Assembly (NCBI RefSeq): GCF_009738185.1
Contig: NZ_CP046509.1
Span: forward strand, 1,553,501 to 1,617,500
Source of the DNA: Erwinia sorbitola
GTDB taxonomy: Bacteria > Pseudomonadota > Gammaproteobacteria > Enterobacterales > Enterobacteriaceae
Length of the DNA stretch: 64,000 nucleotides
Reading direction: 5' to 3'
Positions 16,402 through 25,331 of this stretch are shown here, piece by piece. Both the position numbers and the translations under genes were made by a program. The notes below the pieces were generated by a model. That model searched no databases. It worked only from the letters and a program-made list of their open reading frames with translations, and was not told where the DNA came from. Numbering within the stretch: position 1 is the first letter of the stretch; every line of letters begins with the position of its first letter.

Positions 16402-17865
16402 TTAAACACCGGCAACCAGCTGATGCACCGTTTCTTTTGCGCCCTGGCTTAACAGCAGGCGGTAAAAATGGTTAACCTGCTGAACAAACTGCGCGTTGTT
16501 GGCTAAATCCTCGCCAAATATATGTTTCAGCCCCAGCAGCGCGCTGACGCGCGGTTCCCCTTCGGCGCTTTCCGCTACCCGTTTTGCCAGCTCATCGCGC
16601 AGCGGATCGTTGATAACAATAGGCTGGCCCTGTTCGTCGCGGCCGCCGACATAGCGTATCCAGCCTGCAACGCCCAGTGCCAGCAGATCGAAATTGCTCT
16701 GACGGGCGAGGTGCCAGCGGATACTGTCGAGCCAGCGCTGCGGCAATTTCTGGCTGCCATCATTGGCAATCTGCGCGGTGCGGTGTTTGATGGCACGGTT
16801 ACTGTAACGGGTAAGCAGCGAGTCAGCGTAGGCGGTAAGGTCAACGCCCGTGGTGCGCAGCGTTGGGGCCTGCTGCTCCAGCATCAGCTGGCGTGCCGCC
16901 TGCCTGAAATGGCTATCGGTCATACAGTCGCTGATATGCTGATAACCGGCGAGGTTACCGAGGTACGCCAGAAACGAATGGCTGCCGTTCAGCATGCGCA
17001 GCTTCATCTCTTCAAATGGCAATACGTCAGCCACCAGCTCGGCCCCTGCCAGTTCCCACGCCGGGCGACCGCTGACAAAGTTATCTTCAATCACCCACTG
17101 GAAGAAGGGTTCACAGGCTACCGCGACCGGATCGTCGCAGCCCAGCTTTTCACTTAAGGCATGATGGGTTTCATCTGTCATTGCCGGAACAATGCGGTCA
17201 ACCATCGTTGAGGGGAAGGTGAGATGCTGCTGGATCCATTCGGCCAGCTCTGGCGACTGCTGGCGCGCCAGCGCGGTAATAACGTTGCGGGTAACGTGAC
17301 CATTTTCCGGCATATTATCACAGGACATCACGCTGAAAGGGGCCAGTCCGCGTTCGCGACGGCGGCGTATAGCGGCGAGAATAATGCCCGGTAGCGACTG
17401 CGGGGCGTTGGGGTTAGCCAGATCGTGAAGAATGGCTGGGTGTTCAAGGTTGAGTTCACCGCTGGCCGGAAGGTGGCAGTAGCCTTTCTCGGTTACCGTC
17501 ATGGAAACAATCGCCACCTCGGGCTGGCACAGCGCCTCCAGTACCGCTTCAATACCGTCAGACTGACCGTGCAGGGCGGCGGTCACCACGCCAACCACCC
17601 GCAGGTTAAGCTGGTCATCGGCCATTTCAGCCACCGTGTAACAGAGCTGCTGCTGGCGCAGTGCAGTAATCAGTTCACCGCTGTTAAGATTGATTTCGCA
17701 GTAGCCCCAGTCGCTTCCCTGCTCGGCGGCGAGCCGGTCGCTACAGAGCGCCTGGTGAGCACGATGGAAAGCGCCAAAGCCGATATGAACCATACGGGTA
17801 CGCAGCGCACTGCGGTTGTACTGTGGGCGTTGAACGTCGGGCGGCAGTCTATCAAAAGACAACAT
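16402..17865 (-). CDS. ydfI: Mannitol dehydrogenase-family oxidoreductase, YdfI homolog
   Basis: NAD-dependent polyol/sugar-acid dehydrogenase of 487 residues, in the long-chain family with fructuronate reductase and mannitol dehydrogenase. The dinucleotide loop is VHIGFGAFHRAHQ at about residues 26-38. The conserved SCDNMPENGHV, VDRIVPAMTDE and the catalytic KLRMLNGSHSFLAYLG segment are intact. It lies between the MFS transporter and the regulator. With RspA (mannonate dehydratase family) it suggests interconversion of mannonate and fructuronate. The true substrate is not known. Confidence 0.9.
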   Translation of the reverse strand: MLSFDRLPPDVQRPQYNRSALRTRMVHIGFGAFHRAHQALCSDRLAAEQGSDWGYCEINLNSGELITALRQQQLCYTVAEMADDQLNLRVVGVVTAALHGQSDGIEAVLEALCQPEVAIVSMTVTEKGYCHLPASGELNLEHPAILHDLANPNAPQSLPGIILAAIRRRRERGLAPFSVMSCDNMPENGHVTRNVITALARQQSPELAEWIQQHLTFPSTMVDRIVPAMTDETHHALSEKLGCDDPVAVACEPFFQWVIEDNFVSGRPAWELAGAELVADVLPFEEMKLRMLNGSHSFLAYLGNLAGYQHISDCMTDSHFRQAARQLMLEQQAPTLRTTGVDLTAYADSLLTRYSNRAIKHRTAQIANDGSQKLPQRWLDSIRWHLARQSNFDLLALGVAGWIRYVGGRDEQGQPIVINDPLRDELAKRVAESAEGEPRVSALLGLKHIFGEDLANNAQFVQQVNHFYRLLLSQGAKETVHQLVAGV

Positions 17866-17886
17866 AACGCATCCTTAAACGAGAAA

Positions 17887-17907
17887 CGGGTGGGCATATC
17901 CCACCCG
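17887..17907 (-). other. Intercistronic hairpin between the MFS gene and ydfI
   Basis: CGGGTGGG and CCCACCCG flank a 5-base loop in the 48 bp gap. No T-tract follows on the minus strand, so a message-processing or stabilising role is more likely than termination. Confidence 0.5.
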
Positions 17908-17913
17908 CGATGA

Positions 17914-19197
17914 TCAGACGGACACCGGAGTATCCAGTTTCTTCGGCGGTTTAATCACAAACAGAACCAGGCAGGCCCCCAGTGCAGCGACCACGCCCGC
18001 CAGCACAAAGGCGCTGTCGAACTTGCCGGTATGCTGCACGATATAGCCGGTGACTATCGGGCCAACAATGCCGGAGAGGCTGCCGATCAGGTGAATAAAT
18101 CCGCTGATGCTGCCAACGCGACTTTTATGCACCACATCCTGAATAATCGCCCAGTAAATCGCCCCGGTGATATAGAGGAAGAAGATGGAGACCGACATCA
18201 GACCGACGGCGGAAGTGACCTCTTTTACCGTACCCGCGAAGGCGACACAAATTGCCGCTGCCATTAACGAGACCACCAGCACAATTTTGCGCGACAGCAG
18301 CAGCTTACCTGTAATTTTGAAGATTTTATCCGAGATAATTCCCCCCAGCGCCAGCCCGACGAAGCCGACGATCCACGGGATCATAGTGGTGATACTCATT
18401 GCCTTAATATCCAGAGCGTGTGCCTGCACCAGATAGGCGGGGAACCAGCTGAGGAAGAAGAACAAAATATAGTTGTAGCAGAAGAAGGCGAACGCCGTGA
18501 CCAGGATAATTGGCTGACGCAGATAGTAGCCAAGGCCATGCTGCGACTGCGAAAGCTCCTCTTCCGGGCTGAGTTGTTCATCTTTCAGCTGTGCAATCAG
18601 GGCGCGTTCACGTTCGCTGATCAGCTTGCTCTTTAACGGATTATCGGCAGCAATAAAGAACCATACCACCATCCAGATAATGCCAATTGAGCAGATAATA
18701 GCGAAGGCCGGACGCCAGCCGAAGGCCAGTGCGAGGTAGCCAATAATCGGGCCTGCGACAGCGCCACCCAGAGGTGACCCGGCGCTTAACAGCCCCATTG
18801 CGGTAGCAGCCTGTTTTTTCGGGAACCAGCCATTGATCGCTTTATTTGCCGAGGCGCAGATTGGCCCCTCCGCCATGCCGAACAGCACACGCAGGATCAG
18901 CATTGACCAGAAGCCGGTAGCCAGTGCGGTAAAACCGCAGAAGAGCGACCACATTCCGACGGCAACCCCGAGGGTGATGGTCGGGCCGAATTTGTCGGTT
19001 GCCAGTCCACCAACGAAGTTAAAGATGGCATATCCGAAGAAGAAGCTGCCGAAAATCAGGCCAAACTCTTCTGCATTCAGCAGCAGGTCTTTTTCAATCA
19101 TTGGCACCGTCAGAGAGAGCGCCACCCGGTCAAGGTAGTTAATCATGTAGACAAGGAACAGCAGCAGTACTATGGTCCAGCGCAGGTTTTTAAACAT
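17914..19197 (-). CDS. MFS sugar-acid transporter (YdfJ/hexuronate type)
   Basis: A 427-residue transporter with 12 membrane helices, of the anion:cation symporter (hexuronate/galactarate) group. The conserved NYLDRVALSLTVPMIEKDL start, GLATDKFGP loop and RVLFGMAEGPICASANK segment are typical. It is third in the rsp operon, where E. coli carries the transporter gene ydfJ. It presumably imports the sugar acid that the other enzymes process. Substrate is inferred from neighbours. Confidence 0.9.
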   Translation of the reverse strand: MFKNLRWTIVLLLFLVYMINYLDRVALSLTVPMIEKDLLLNAEEFGLIFGSFFFGYAIFNFVGGLATDKFGPTITLGVAVGMWSLFCGFTALATGFWSMLILRVLFGMAEGPICASANKAINGWFPKKQAATAMGLLSAGSPLGGAVAGPIIGYLALAFGWRPAFAIICSIGIIWMVVWFFIAADNPLKSKLISERERALIAQLKDEQLSPEEELSQSQHGLGYYLRQPIILVTAFAFFCYNYILFFFLSWFPAYLVQAHALDIKAMSITTMIPWIVGFVGLALGGIISDKIFKITGKLLLSRKIVLVVSLMAAAICVAFAGTVKEVTSAVGLMSVSIFFLYITGAIYWAIIQDVVHKSRVGSISGFIHLIGSLSGIVGPIVTGYIVQHTGKFDSAFVLAGVVAALGACLVLFVIKPPKKLDTPVSV

Positions 19198-19241
19198 TTT
19201 TCTTTCTCCGCTTATTATCTTTTTTATTCAGCCAGGGTAGA

Positions 19242-19264
19242 GGTAAGCCGGGCGTTACCCGGCA
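19242..19264 (-). other. Intercistronic hairpin between rspB and the MFS gene
   Basis: GCCGGG-CGTTA-CCCGGC in the 76 bp gap, with no T-tract on the minus strand. It probably acts on message stability inside the operon. Confidence 0.5.
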
Positions 19265-19273
19265 TTCTGAGCG

Positions 19274-20284
19274 TTAATTCATACTGATAATCACTTTGCA
19301 GCAGCTGCGCGGATCTTTTTCAAACAGCGTCATAGCCTGTTCGATATGGATCAGCGGCAGCGTATGGGTAACCAGCTTTTCCGGCTGTATCAGCCCCTGT
19401 TCCATCCACTCGATAACCTGAGGGAAGCGATGGCTGTTTAATCGTGAAGTAAACAGCGACAGCTCTTTACTGGTGAGGCTTTGCTGCGTCAGTGAGCAGG
19501 GTTCACTGGAGAAGCCCAGCAGGCCGATACGTCCGGCCGGTGAGGCAAGGGCAGCTGCTTCGGCGAGAATAGACGGGTGACAGGCGGCATCAATAATCAG
19601 CGTAGGTTGCACGCCGTTAAGCTGCTCTGCCAGCGGGGTGACGCTGTTGTTCAGTACCCGGTCAGCACCGTTGGCCAGCGCCATGGTGAGGCGCTCCTCA
19701 AGACGGTCAGCGACAATCACAGTTTTGACTTTATAGACGCCTTTCAGCACCTGAATGGCGGTAAGCCCCATCGGCCCGGCACCGTAAATCAGTGCTACAT
19801 CATTCGGCTGTGGCTTAAGAAAGGCGCTGATATTAGCGGCGATGGTAAACGGTTCTACCAGACTGGCCAGTGTGTCCGGGATGGTGGCCGGCAGTGGGTA
19901 AGCATTGCCCTCCGGGGCCAGCGCATATTCACTGAATCCGCCATCTAGGTGCACACCAATCACCTGTAGTTCGCTACAGACATTGGGCCGGCCTACGGAG
20001 CACGGATAACAGTGACCACAGCTGACCACCGGATCAACTGCCACGCGCTCACCAATACGCGAACTGTCGACGCCGCTGCCCGTTGCATCGATCAGGCCGA
20101 AAAACTCATGGCCGATGACGCGCGGATAGCGGGCGAATGGATTATGTCCATGCCAGATATGAACATCGGAACCACAGATGCTGGCGTATTTAACTTTGAT
20201 CCGTACTTCTCCTGCTGCCGGTTCCGGCAGGGGGCGATCCTGGAGCTGTAACTCGCCTGGGCGTTCAATAACGACACTTTTCAT
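19274..20284 (-). CDS. rspB: Zinc-type alcohol dehydrogenase, RspB homolog
   Basis: A 336-residue medium-chain dehydrogenase (E. coli RspB 339). Catalytic zinc ligands are seen in ASICGSDVH and VIGHEFFG. The structural zinc site is a Cys cluster in SCGHCYPCSVGRPNVC. The Rossmann loop is ALIYGAGPMGLTAIQV. The start at 20284 (MKSVVIERPGEL) matches the family; the longer open frame upstream is a shadow of rspA. It follows rspA by 10 bases. The substrate is likely a sugar acid or related polyol. Confidence 0.93.
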   Translation of the reverse strand: MKSVVIERPGELQLQDRPLPEPAAGEVRIKVKYASICGSDVHIWHGHNPFARYPRVIGHEFFGLIDATGSGVDSSRIGERVAVDPVVSCGHCYPCSVGRPNVCSELQVIGVHLDGGFSEYALAPEGNAYPLPATIPDTLASLVEPFTIAANISAFLKPQPNDVALIYGAGPMGLTAIQVLKGVYKVKTVIVADRLEERLTMALANGADRVLNNSVTPLAEQLNGVQPTLIIDAACHPSILAEAAALASPAGRIGLLGFSSEPCSLTQQSLTSKELSLFTSRLNSHRFPQVIEWMEQGLIQPEKLVTHTLPLIHIEQAMTLFEKDPRSCCKVIISMN

Positions 20285-20294
20285 ACTGTTTTCC

Positions 20295-21509
20295 TCACCA
20301 GTTCCACAGGGTGCCGTCTTCAAGACGGGCGACGGGAAGATAAGCAGGTTCGTAGGGATATTTCGCCGCCAGCTTTTCGTCGAACTCAATGCCAAGGCCC
20401 GGTTTGTCGCCAGGGTGCATATAGCCGTTATCGAAACTCCAGCTGTTAGGGAACACTTCCAGCATTTGCGCGGAGTAACCCATATATTCCTGTACGCCAA
20501 AGTTCGGCACCCAGAGGTCAAAGTGCAGCGCCGCTGCCATGCAGATCGGTGAAAGGTCTGATGGCCCGTGTGATCCGGTACGAACCTGGTATAACGAGGC
20601 GAAATCCGCGATACGGCGCATGCCGGTTATGCCGCCGGCATGGGTAATAGTGGTGCGGATATAATCGATAAGCTGTTCTTCAATCAGCTGTTTGCAGTCC
20701 CAGATGCTGTTGAAAACCTCACCGACGGCAATGGGCGTAACGGTGTGCTGACGTATCAGGCGGAAGCTCTCCTGATTTTCCGCCGGAGTAGGATCTTCCA
20801 TCCAGAACAGGCGATAATCCTCCACGCTTTTGCCAAAGCGGGCGGCTTCAATCGGGGTCAGGCGATGGTGCATATCGTGCAGCAGGTGCTCGTTAAAGCC
20901 GAATTTATCGCGAATGGCGTCAAACAGTTTTGGGGTGAAGTCGAGGTACTTCTCGGTTGACCACAGCTGCTCTTCCGGGCGTGCACCTTTGGTAGCTGGT
21001 TCATAGGCTTCACCTTTGCCTTTTGCCATGCCGTAGGTGGTTTTCATTCCCGGCACGCCGCACTGGGCGCGAATAGCTTTGAAGCCCAGCTCTTTATGTT
21101 TGGCGTAGTCGTCCATCACTTCATCAATGCTGTGACCGGTGGTATGGCAATAAACCATTACCCCTGTGCGGGAAGCACCGCCCAGCAGTTGATATACCGG
21201 CATATTGGCCGCTTTACCTTTGATATCCCACAGCGCCTGATCCACGGCTGAGATCGCCGACATCGTGACCGGGCCGCGACGCCAGTAGGCACCTTTGTAG
21301 AAAAACTGCCAGATATCTTCAATCTGGTGGGCATCGCGCCCGATCAGCTGTGGGCAAACGTGATCTTTCAGATAAGACGCCACTGGCAGCTCGCGGCCGT
21401 TAAGTGTGGCATCACCGATACCGGTCAGCCCCTGGTCGGTGGTGATTTTTACCGTGACAAAGTTTCTGCCCGGGCAGGTAACAAAGACTTCTGCGTTAAC
21501 AATTTTCAT
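20295..21509 (-). CDS. rspA: Mannonate dehydratase-family enolase, RspA homolog
   Basis: A 404-residue enolase-superfamily protein, equal in length to E. coli RspA and recalled as very similar over its whole length. Family members dehydrate D-mannonate (or have low or other sugar-acid activity) to 2-keto-3-deoxy-gluconate. The N-terminal capping domain is followed by the barrel, with LLHDMHHRLTP, FWMEDPTPAENQ and VGEVFNSIWD carrying metal and acid residues. It is the first gene of the operon; the 168 bp upstream contains the promoter and a terminator of the next unit. Confidence 0.95.
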   Translation of the reverse strand: MKIVNAEVFVTCPGRNFVTVKITTDQGLTGIGDATLNGRELPVASYLKDHVCPQLIGRDAHQIEDIWQFFYKGAYWRRGPVTMSAISAVDQALWDIKGKAANMPVYQLLGGASRTGVMVYCHTTGHSIDEVMDDYAKHKELGFKAIRAQCGVPGMKTTYGMAKGKGEAYEPATKGARPEEQLWSTEKYLDFTPKLFDAIRDKFGFNEHLLHDMHHRLTPIEAARFGKSVEDYRLFWMEDPTPAENQESFRLIRQHTVTPIAVGEVFNSIWDCKQLIEEQLIDYIRTTITHAGGITGMRRIADFASLYQVRTGSHGPSDLSPICMAAALHFDLWVPNFGVQEYMGYSAQMLEVFPNSWSFDNGYMHPGDKPGLGIEFDEKLAAKYPYEPAYLPVARLEDGTLWNW

Positions 21510-21625
21510 TCTGAACCGCCTTGTATGCCAACAATGGTGAAAAAATACGCCGATAACGTACTACCATACAAGTTGCGAGTTCAGGATTCGCGAGAGCGAT
21601 CACATTTCATTGAGCGGCGGCGGGG

Positions 21626-21652
21626 AAGAAAAAAAGCGCCGTATGGCGCTTT
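21626..21652 (-). terminator. Intrinsic terminator after the small-gene pair
   Basis: AAAGCGCC-GTAT-GGCGCTTT, followed on the minus strand by seven T. It lies 26 bases beyond the end of the gene at 21678. Confidence 0.85.
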
Positions 21653-21677
21653 AACAGAGTGGAGAAAACCCGTGGAA

Positions 21678-21851
21678 TTACGGCGTAAGCGGTGATTGAG
21701 ATTGAGCGGCGGCTTGTTTTTCTCTTGCAGCAAGAATCGCATCCCTGGCCTCAAGGGCTTCACGAAACTGCTGCGATCTTCTCTCAAGTGCTTTCTGTAA
21801 AGCAGCTTCCTGCTCCTGTTCATAAATAGCATTGCGGCGTACGTATGACAT
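21678..21851 (-). CDS. Small charged helical protein of unknown function, 57 residues
   Basis: I do not recognise this protein. It starts at 21851 (MSYVRRNAIYEQEQEAALQK) with an excellent AGGAGGGG ribosome site, and ends at 21678. Almost all of it is predicted helix, rich in Glu, Gln, Arg and Ala, with a Ser/Pro tail. Its start lies within the last 32 bases of the upstream gene in another frame, which implies coupled translation. An intrinsic terminator follows. The strong ribosome site makes it likely to be real. Confidence 0.65.
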   Translation of the reverse strand: MSYVRRNAIYEQEQEAALQKALERRSQQFREALEARDAILAAREKQAAAQSQSPLTP

Positions 21852-22275
21852 ATCCCCTCCTGTTGGGTTGAAAGCCTGATTCCAGGGTGTTTCCTGAAAC
21901 GAAATGTTTTTTTGCGATATGTTGATATATGCGTGATAACTTTTCATTATTAGCCAGAAATAGATACATACCAGCATGATACTTTTTATAGTGTGCAATT
22001 AGTGCTCTTTCTACATGCCGGATAATGTGTATGGCTGAAATATGATGCTGTAAGGGTTTCTCAAAGTGCTGCTTAGAGGCGGGAGCGCGTCGGGCATCAA
22101 AATTAACTTCATATGCGCCTTGTCTACTCAGCCTAAAGCCTTCATGTAAGCAGATTCCTGAATCATCAATATGTGTGATTTGCTGAAGGGTTATCACGTA
22201 ATCAACATTTTTTGATGTGAAATCATTAAAGTAAGTAATTCGGTTAGAGTAAAGATAGAATGGTCTGAATTCCAT
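21820..22275 (-). CDS. Protein of unknown function, 151 residues
   Basis: I do not recognise this protein. It is soluble and basic, rich in His and aromatic residues (HIIRHVERALIAHYKKYHAG, then MYLFLANNEKLSRIY). It has no signal peptide or membrane segment. The arrangement of strand, then amphipathic helix, then FLANNEKLSRIYQHIA faintly recalls acyltransferase-like folds, but this is not enough to call. AAGG about 12 bases upstream of the ATG is a modest ribosome site. The overlap with the following 57-residue gene suggests a two-gene unit, possibly toxin-antitoxin or phage-derived. Confidence 0.7.
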   Translation of the reverse strand: MEFRPFYLYSNRITYFNDFTSKNVDYVITLQQITHIDDSGICLHEGFRLSRQGAYEVNFDARRAPASKQHFEKPLQHHISAIHIIRHVERALIAHYKKYHAGMYLFLANNEKLSRIYQHIAKKHFVSGNTLESGFQPNRRGYVIRTPQCYL

Positions 22276-22401
22276 TTCTATTACCGCCTTATTAATCTGA
22301 AATAAAGATTAAGTCACTTATCTGTTACGTCAGATAATAACGACACCACATAATAATTTCAGTTAAACAGTCGGGTTTATTTATTCTTTTGAAGCCAGCT
22401 C

Positions 22402-22436
22402 GCAAAAAATAATCCTGGCGGGTTAATGCCAGGATT
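22402..22436 (-). terminator. Intrinsic terminator of yegS
   Basis: AATCCTGGC, an 8-base loop and GCCAGGATT, then ATTTTTTG on the minus strand, 28 bases past the yegS stop. Confidence 0.85.
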
Positions 22437-22463
22437 AATAATGCCGATATATATGATAAATAA

Positions 22464-23363
22464 TTACACCAGCAGTTCACAGGATGGCGGCAGGCGGCAC
22501 TCCAGTGCATCGGGCATAACTTCAATACGAAACTCCGTGCCGGAGAGTGGTTCACCGTCGAGATTAAACGTCATTTCATTGGGCGCACGGATAGTCAGCC
22601 ATGAAAGTGAAGCGGTGATCAGGCTGGGATTCTCTTCATTACTGGTCAGTTTATGTACCAGAGTAGAGAGCAGCTCCTGCGAGGTAGCGATACTCAGCTC
22701 CAGTTTGCCATCGTTAATCAGCGCTGTCGGGCAGAGACGCTGCCCGCCGCCTGCCTGGCGGCCATTGCCAATGCCGATTACCAGCGCATCACCCTGCCAG
22801 TGAAAATCCGGGCCTTCCAGCGTGCAGCTGTCGGCTTTTAGCGTATCCATGCGCATCAGGCCATGAATAAAGTAGGAGACGCCGCCCAGTGCAGATTTAA
22901 GTTTTTCCGGGGTTTCAACGGTGATGCGCGTGCCGAACCCTCCGGTAGCCATATTAATAAAGTAGCGATCGTCATTAACCCGTGCGAGGTCGATAGGGAA
23001 GGCTTTGCCGAGGATCGCCAGACGTAAAGCATTTTCCATTTCCATGGGAATGCCTGCGCTGGTGGCAAAATCATTGGCTGTTCCCAGCGGTACCAGACCC
23101 AGCACCGGACGATGTTCAGGAGATAGTCTGGCCAGCGCCGTCGCCACTTCATTGATGGTGCCGTCGCCGCCAGCGGCAATGACGGTTTTGGCCTTTAATG
23201 CTGCCGCTTCACGAACATAGCGCTCGCCGTCACCGTACTCCCAGGTGACGCGCACTTCCAGCGGGAAGCCCTCTTTACGCAGCGTGGCAATAGCCTCGCG
23301 CAGTGCTTCATTGCCCGCTTTTTTGCCATTTAAGATGGCCAGCGTAAGTGAATGTTCTTCCAT
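22464..23363 (-). CDS. yegS: Lipid kinase YegS
   Basis: Diacylglycerol-kinase-family protein of 299 residues (E. coli YegS 299) that phosphorylates lipids such as phosphatidylglycerol in vitro. The nucleotide-binding motif is VIAAGGDGTINEVATAL at about residues 60-76. The second conserved segment is LGLVPLGTANDFATS, and the C-terminal beta-sandwich ends with FNLDGEPL. It is a single-gene unit between the small-gene pair and yegQ. Confidence 0.94.
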   Translation of the reverse strand: MEEHSLTLAILNGKKAGNEALREAIATLRKEGFPLEVRVTWEYGDGERYVREAAALKAKTVIAAGGDGTINEVATALARLSPEHRPVLGLVPLGTANDFATSAGIPMEMENALRLAILGKAFPIDLARVNDDRYFINMATGGFGTRITVETPEKLKSALGGVSYFIHGLMRMDTLKADSCTLEGPDFHWQGDALVIGIGNGRQAGGGQRLCPTALINDGKLELSIATSQELLSTLVHKLTSNEENPSLITASLSWLTIRAPNEMTFNLDGEPLSGTEFRIEVMPDALECRLPPSCELLV

Positions 23364-23466
23364 TTTTAATCCCTGAAGGCATGTGGGTTTGCATCAACAT
23401 ACAGCATAACCTGCCACAGAGGGTTAACGCAGGGCGAAAAACCGAAGAGTTTTCTGAAAAAGTGGT

Positions 23467-23505
23467 AAAAAAAAGAATGGCCCGCACGGGGGAGCCGTGC
23501 GGGCC
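23467..23505 (-). terminator. Strong intrinsic terminator, probably that of yegQ
   Basis: An 11 bp perfect stem GGCCCGCACGG/CCGTGCGGGCC is followed on the minus strand by ATTC and eight T. The only minus-strand gene upstream is yegQ, which ends 356 bases away beyond ERIC sequences. Confidence 0.85.
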
Positions 23506-23569
23506 GAATGAGGTGGTCTATAACCGTTTCTTTATATGCCGCAGATATTTTGGCTGTGTTTAATCGCTC

Positions 23570-23602
23570 CAGTCACTTACTGGTGTAAGCTCCCGGGGAT
23601 CT
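23570..23602 (-). repeat. Partial ERIC element (core, inverted)
   Basis: CAGTCACTTACTGGTGTAAG and GCTCCCGGGGAT are the reverse complement of the ERIC core around the classical ERIC priming sequences. The ends are missing. Confidence 0.65.
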
Positions 23603-23648
23603 GTGCACTTACCGCTTTCCTGCAACGCTAAATTTCCCGGTTATAGTG

Positions 23649-23771
23649 ATACCCTAAATAATTCGAGTTGCGAAAAGGTGGCAATCCATAAATCCCCGGC
23701 AGCATAGATAACTATGTGACCGAAGTGAATGGGTGAAGCCAACGCATCCGCAGCTTGAAGTATGACGGGTA
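23649..23771 (+). repeat. ERIC element with degraded centre, full length
   Basis: About 123 bases. It starts ATACCCTAAATAATTCGAG and ends GCAGCTTGAAGTATGACGGG, the two ends of the 127-base ERIC consensus, with a diverged centre (AATCCCCGG...GTGACCGAAGTGAATGGG). It lies between yegQ and its terminator. The 23506-23860 gap contains nothing else I can name. Confidence 0.8.
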
Positions 23772-23860
23772 GATGCTATTTGGATTTGTTCGTTAGGAGC
23801 GGGGACATCATACTGGGGAATCCCCGGTAGTAATGTGATCGCATTCTAAAATCGGTAACA

Positions 23861-25243
23861 TTATGAAACTTCTTTCGCTAATTCTACCGCATGGGGATTA
23901 CGTGTGGTGGTTCCGGCAAGGTTACGCATCAGCAGGGCATACTGTAAATCCATCTCCTCCGGCAGCGGCAGCCATACCAGGTGACCGTTGCCCGGGGCTA
24001 CATCAATCGCCTGGGCTTTGCCGTTTTCCATCTGCGTCAGGGTGAAGTTAATATTGCCCGCAGGAGACATCAGTTCCAGACTGTCGCCAACGCTGAATTT
24101 GTTTTTGACATCCACCTGCGCCAGCGCACCGCGCCGTTGACCGGTAAATTCACCCACAAACTGCTGACGATCGGAGACCGAATAGCCTGCTTCATAGCTC
24201 TGATAGCTGTCATGAGTATGACGGCGCAGGAAGCCTTCGGTGTAACCACGGTGAGCCAGGCCTTCCAGCGTTTCCAGCAGAGCAGGATCAAAAGGTTTAC
24301 CGGCGGCTGCATCGTCAATAGCACGACGATAGACCTGAGCAGTTCGGGCGCAGTAGTAGAACGATTTGGTGCGCCCTTCAATTTTCAGCGAGTGAACACC
24401 CATCTGCGTCAGGCGCTCAACGTGAGCCACCGCTCGCAGATCCTTTGAATTCATAATATAGGTGCCGTGTTCATCTTCGAAGGCGGTCATATATTCGCCA
24501 GGACGCATCGCCTCTTCGATCATAAAGACTTTGTCGGTAGGCTGTCCGATGCCCAGCGTCGGCTCCACGTTATGAACGGCGATCGGCTCCTGACGATGCA
24601 CGATATTACCAATCGCATCCTCTTTGCCTTCCTGTACGTTATATTCCCAGCGGCAGGCGTTAGTACAGGTACCCTGGTTCGGGTCGCGTTTATTGATATA
24701 GCCTGAAAGCAGGCAGCGCCCGGAATAGGCCATGCAGAGTGCGCCGTGGACGAATATTTCCAGCTCCATTTCCGGCACCTGCTGGCGTATTTCACTAATC
24801 TCTTCCAGCGACAGCTCCCGTGACAGAATCACCCGTGTCAGCCCCATCTGTTGCCAGAATTTCACCGTTGCCCAGTTAACGGCGTTTGCCTGTACTGAGA
24901 GATGAATATCCATCTGCGGGAAGGCTTCGCGCACCAGCATAATCAGCCCGGGATCGGACATAATCAGCGCATCCGGTTGCATATCAATGACCGGCTTCAG
25001 GTCGCGAATAAAGGTTTTTAGTTTGGCGTTATGCGGCGCAATATTAACTACCACATAGAACTTTTTACCGAGCGCATGGGCTTCGTTGATGCCGGTAGCA
25101 AGGTTCTCATGATTGAATTCGTTATTACGTACGCGCAGGCTGTAGCGAGGCTGACCGGCATACACTGCATCTGCGCCATACGCAAAAGCGTAACGCATGT
25201 TTTTCAGCGTGCCGGCCGGAGAAAGCAGTTCCGGTTTGTTCAT
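23861..25243 (-). CDS. yegQ: tRNA hydroxylation protein TrhP (YegQ), U32 family
   Basis: U32 peptidase-like protein needed in E. coli for prephenate-dependent hydroxylation of wobble uridine (ho5U) in tRNAs. It is 460 residues (E. coli 453). The N-terminus MNKPELLSPAGTLKNMRYA and the Cys set thought to hold an Fe-S cluster (GALCMAYSGRCLLS, then CTNACRWEY) are intact. The C-terminal barrel-like domain (SVGDSLELMSPAGNINF) is present. It is transcribed alone; yegP, its usual neighbour in E. coli, is absent from the gap to baeR. Confidence 0.95.
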   Translation of the reverse strand: MNKPELLSPAGTLKNMRYAFAYGADAVYAGQPRYSLRVRNNEFNHENLATGINEAHALGKKFYVVVNIAPHNAKLKTFIRDLKPVIDMQPDALIMSDPGLIMLVREAFPQMDIHLSVQANAVNWATVKFWQQMGLTRVILSRELSLEEISEIRQQVPEMELEIFVHGALCMAYSGRCLLSGYINKRDPNQGTCTNACRWEYNVQEGKEDAIGNIVHRQEPIAVHNVEPTLGIGQPTDKVFMIEEAMRPGEYMTAFEDEHGTYIMNSKDLRAVAHVERLTQMGVHSLKIEGRTKSFYYCARTAQVYRRAIDDAAAGKPFDPALLETLEGLAHRGYTEGFLRRHTHDSYQSYEAGYSVSDRQQFVGEFTGQRRGALAQVDVKNKFSVGDSLELMSPAGNINFTLTQMENGKAQAIDVAPGNGHLVWLPLPEEMDLQYALLMRNLAGTTTRNPHAVELAKEVS

Positions 25244-25331
25244 GATGTCTCAGTCTGATGTCAGGTCAGAAATTGCAATAATTACGTTTTACAGGCGAGG
25301 TGTGCAGGAGTCAGGATCCCTGATCTCTTGC

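Noticed and set aside
20285..20521. Longer N-terminus for rspB
   Set aside because: The extension is the rspA 3' end in another frame; MKSVVIERPGEL at 20284 is the family start.
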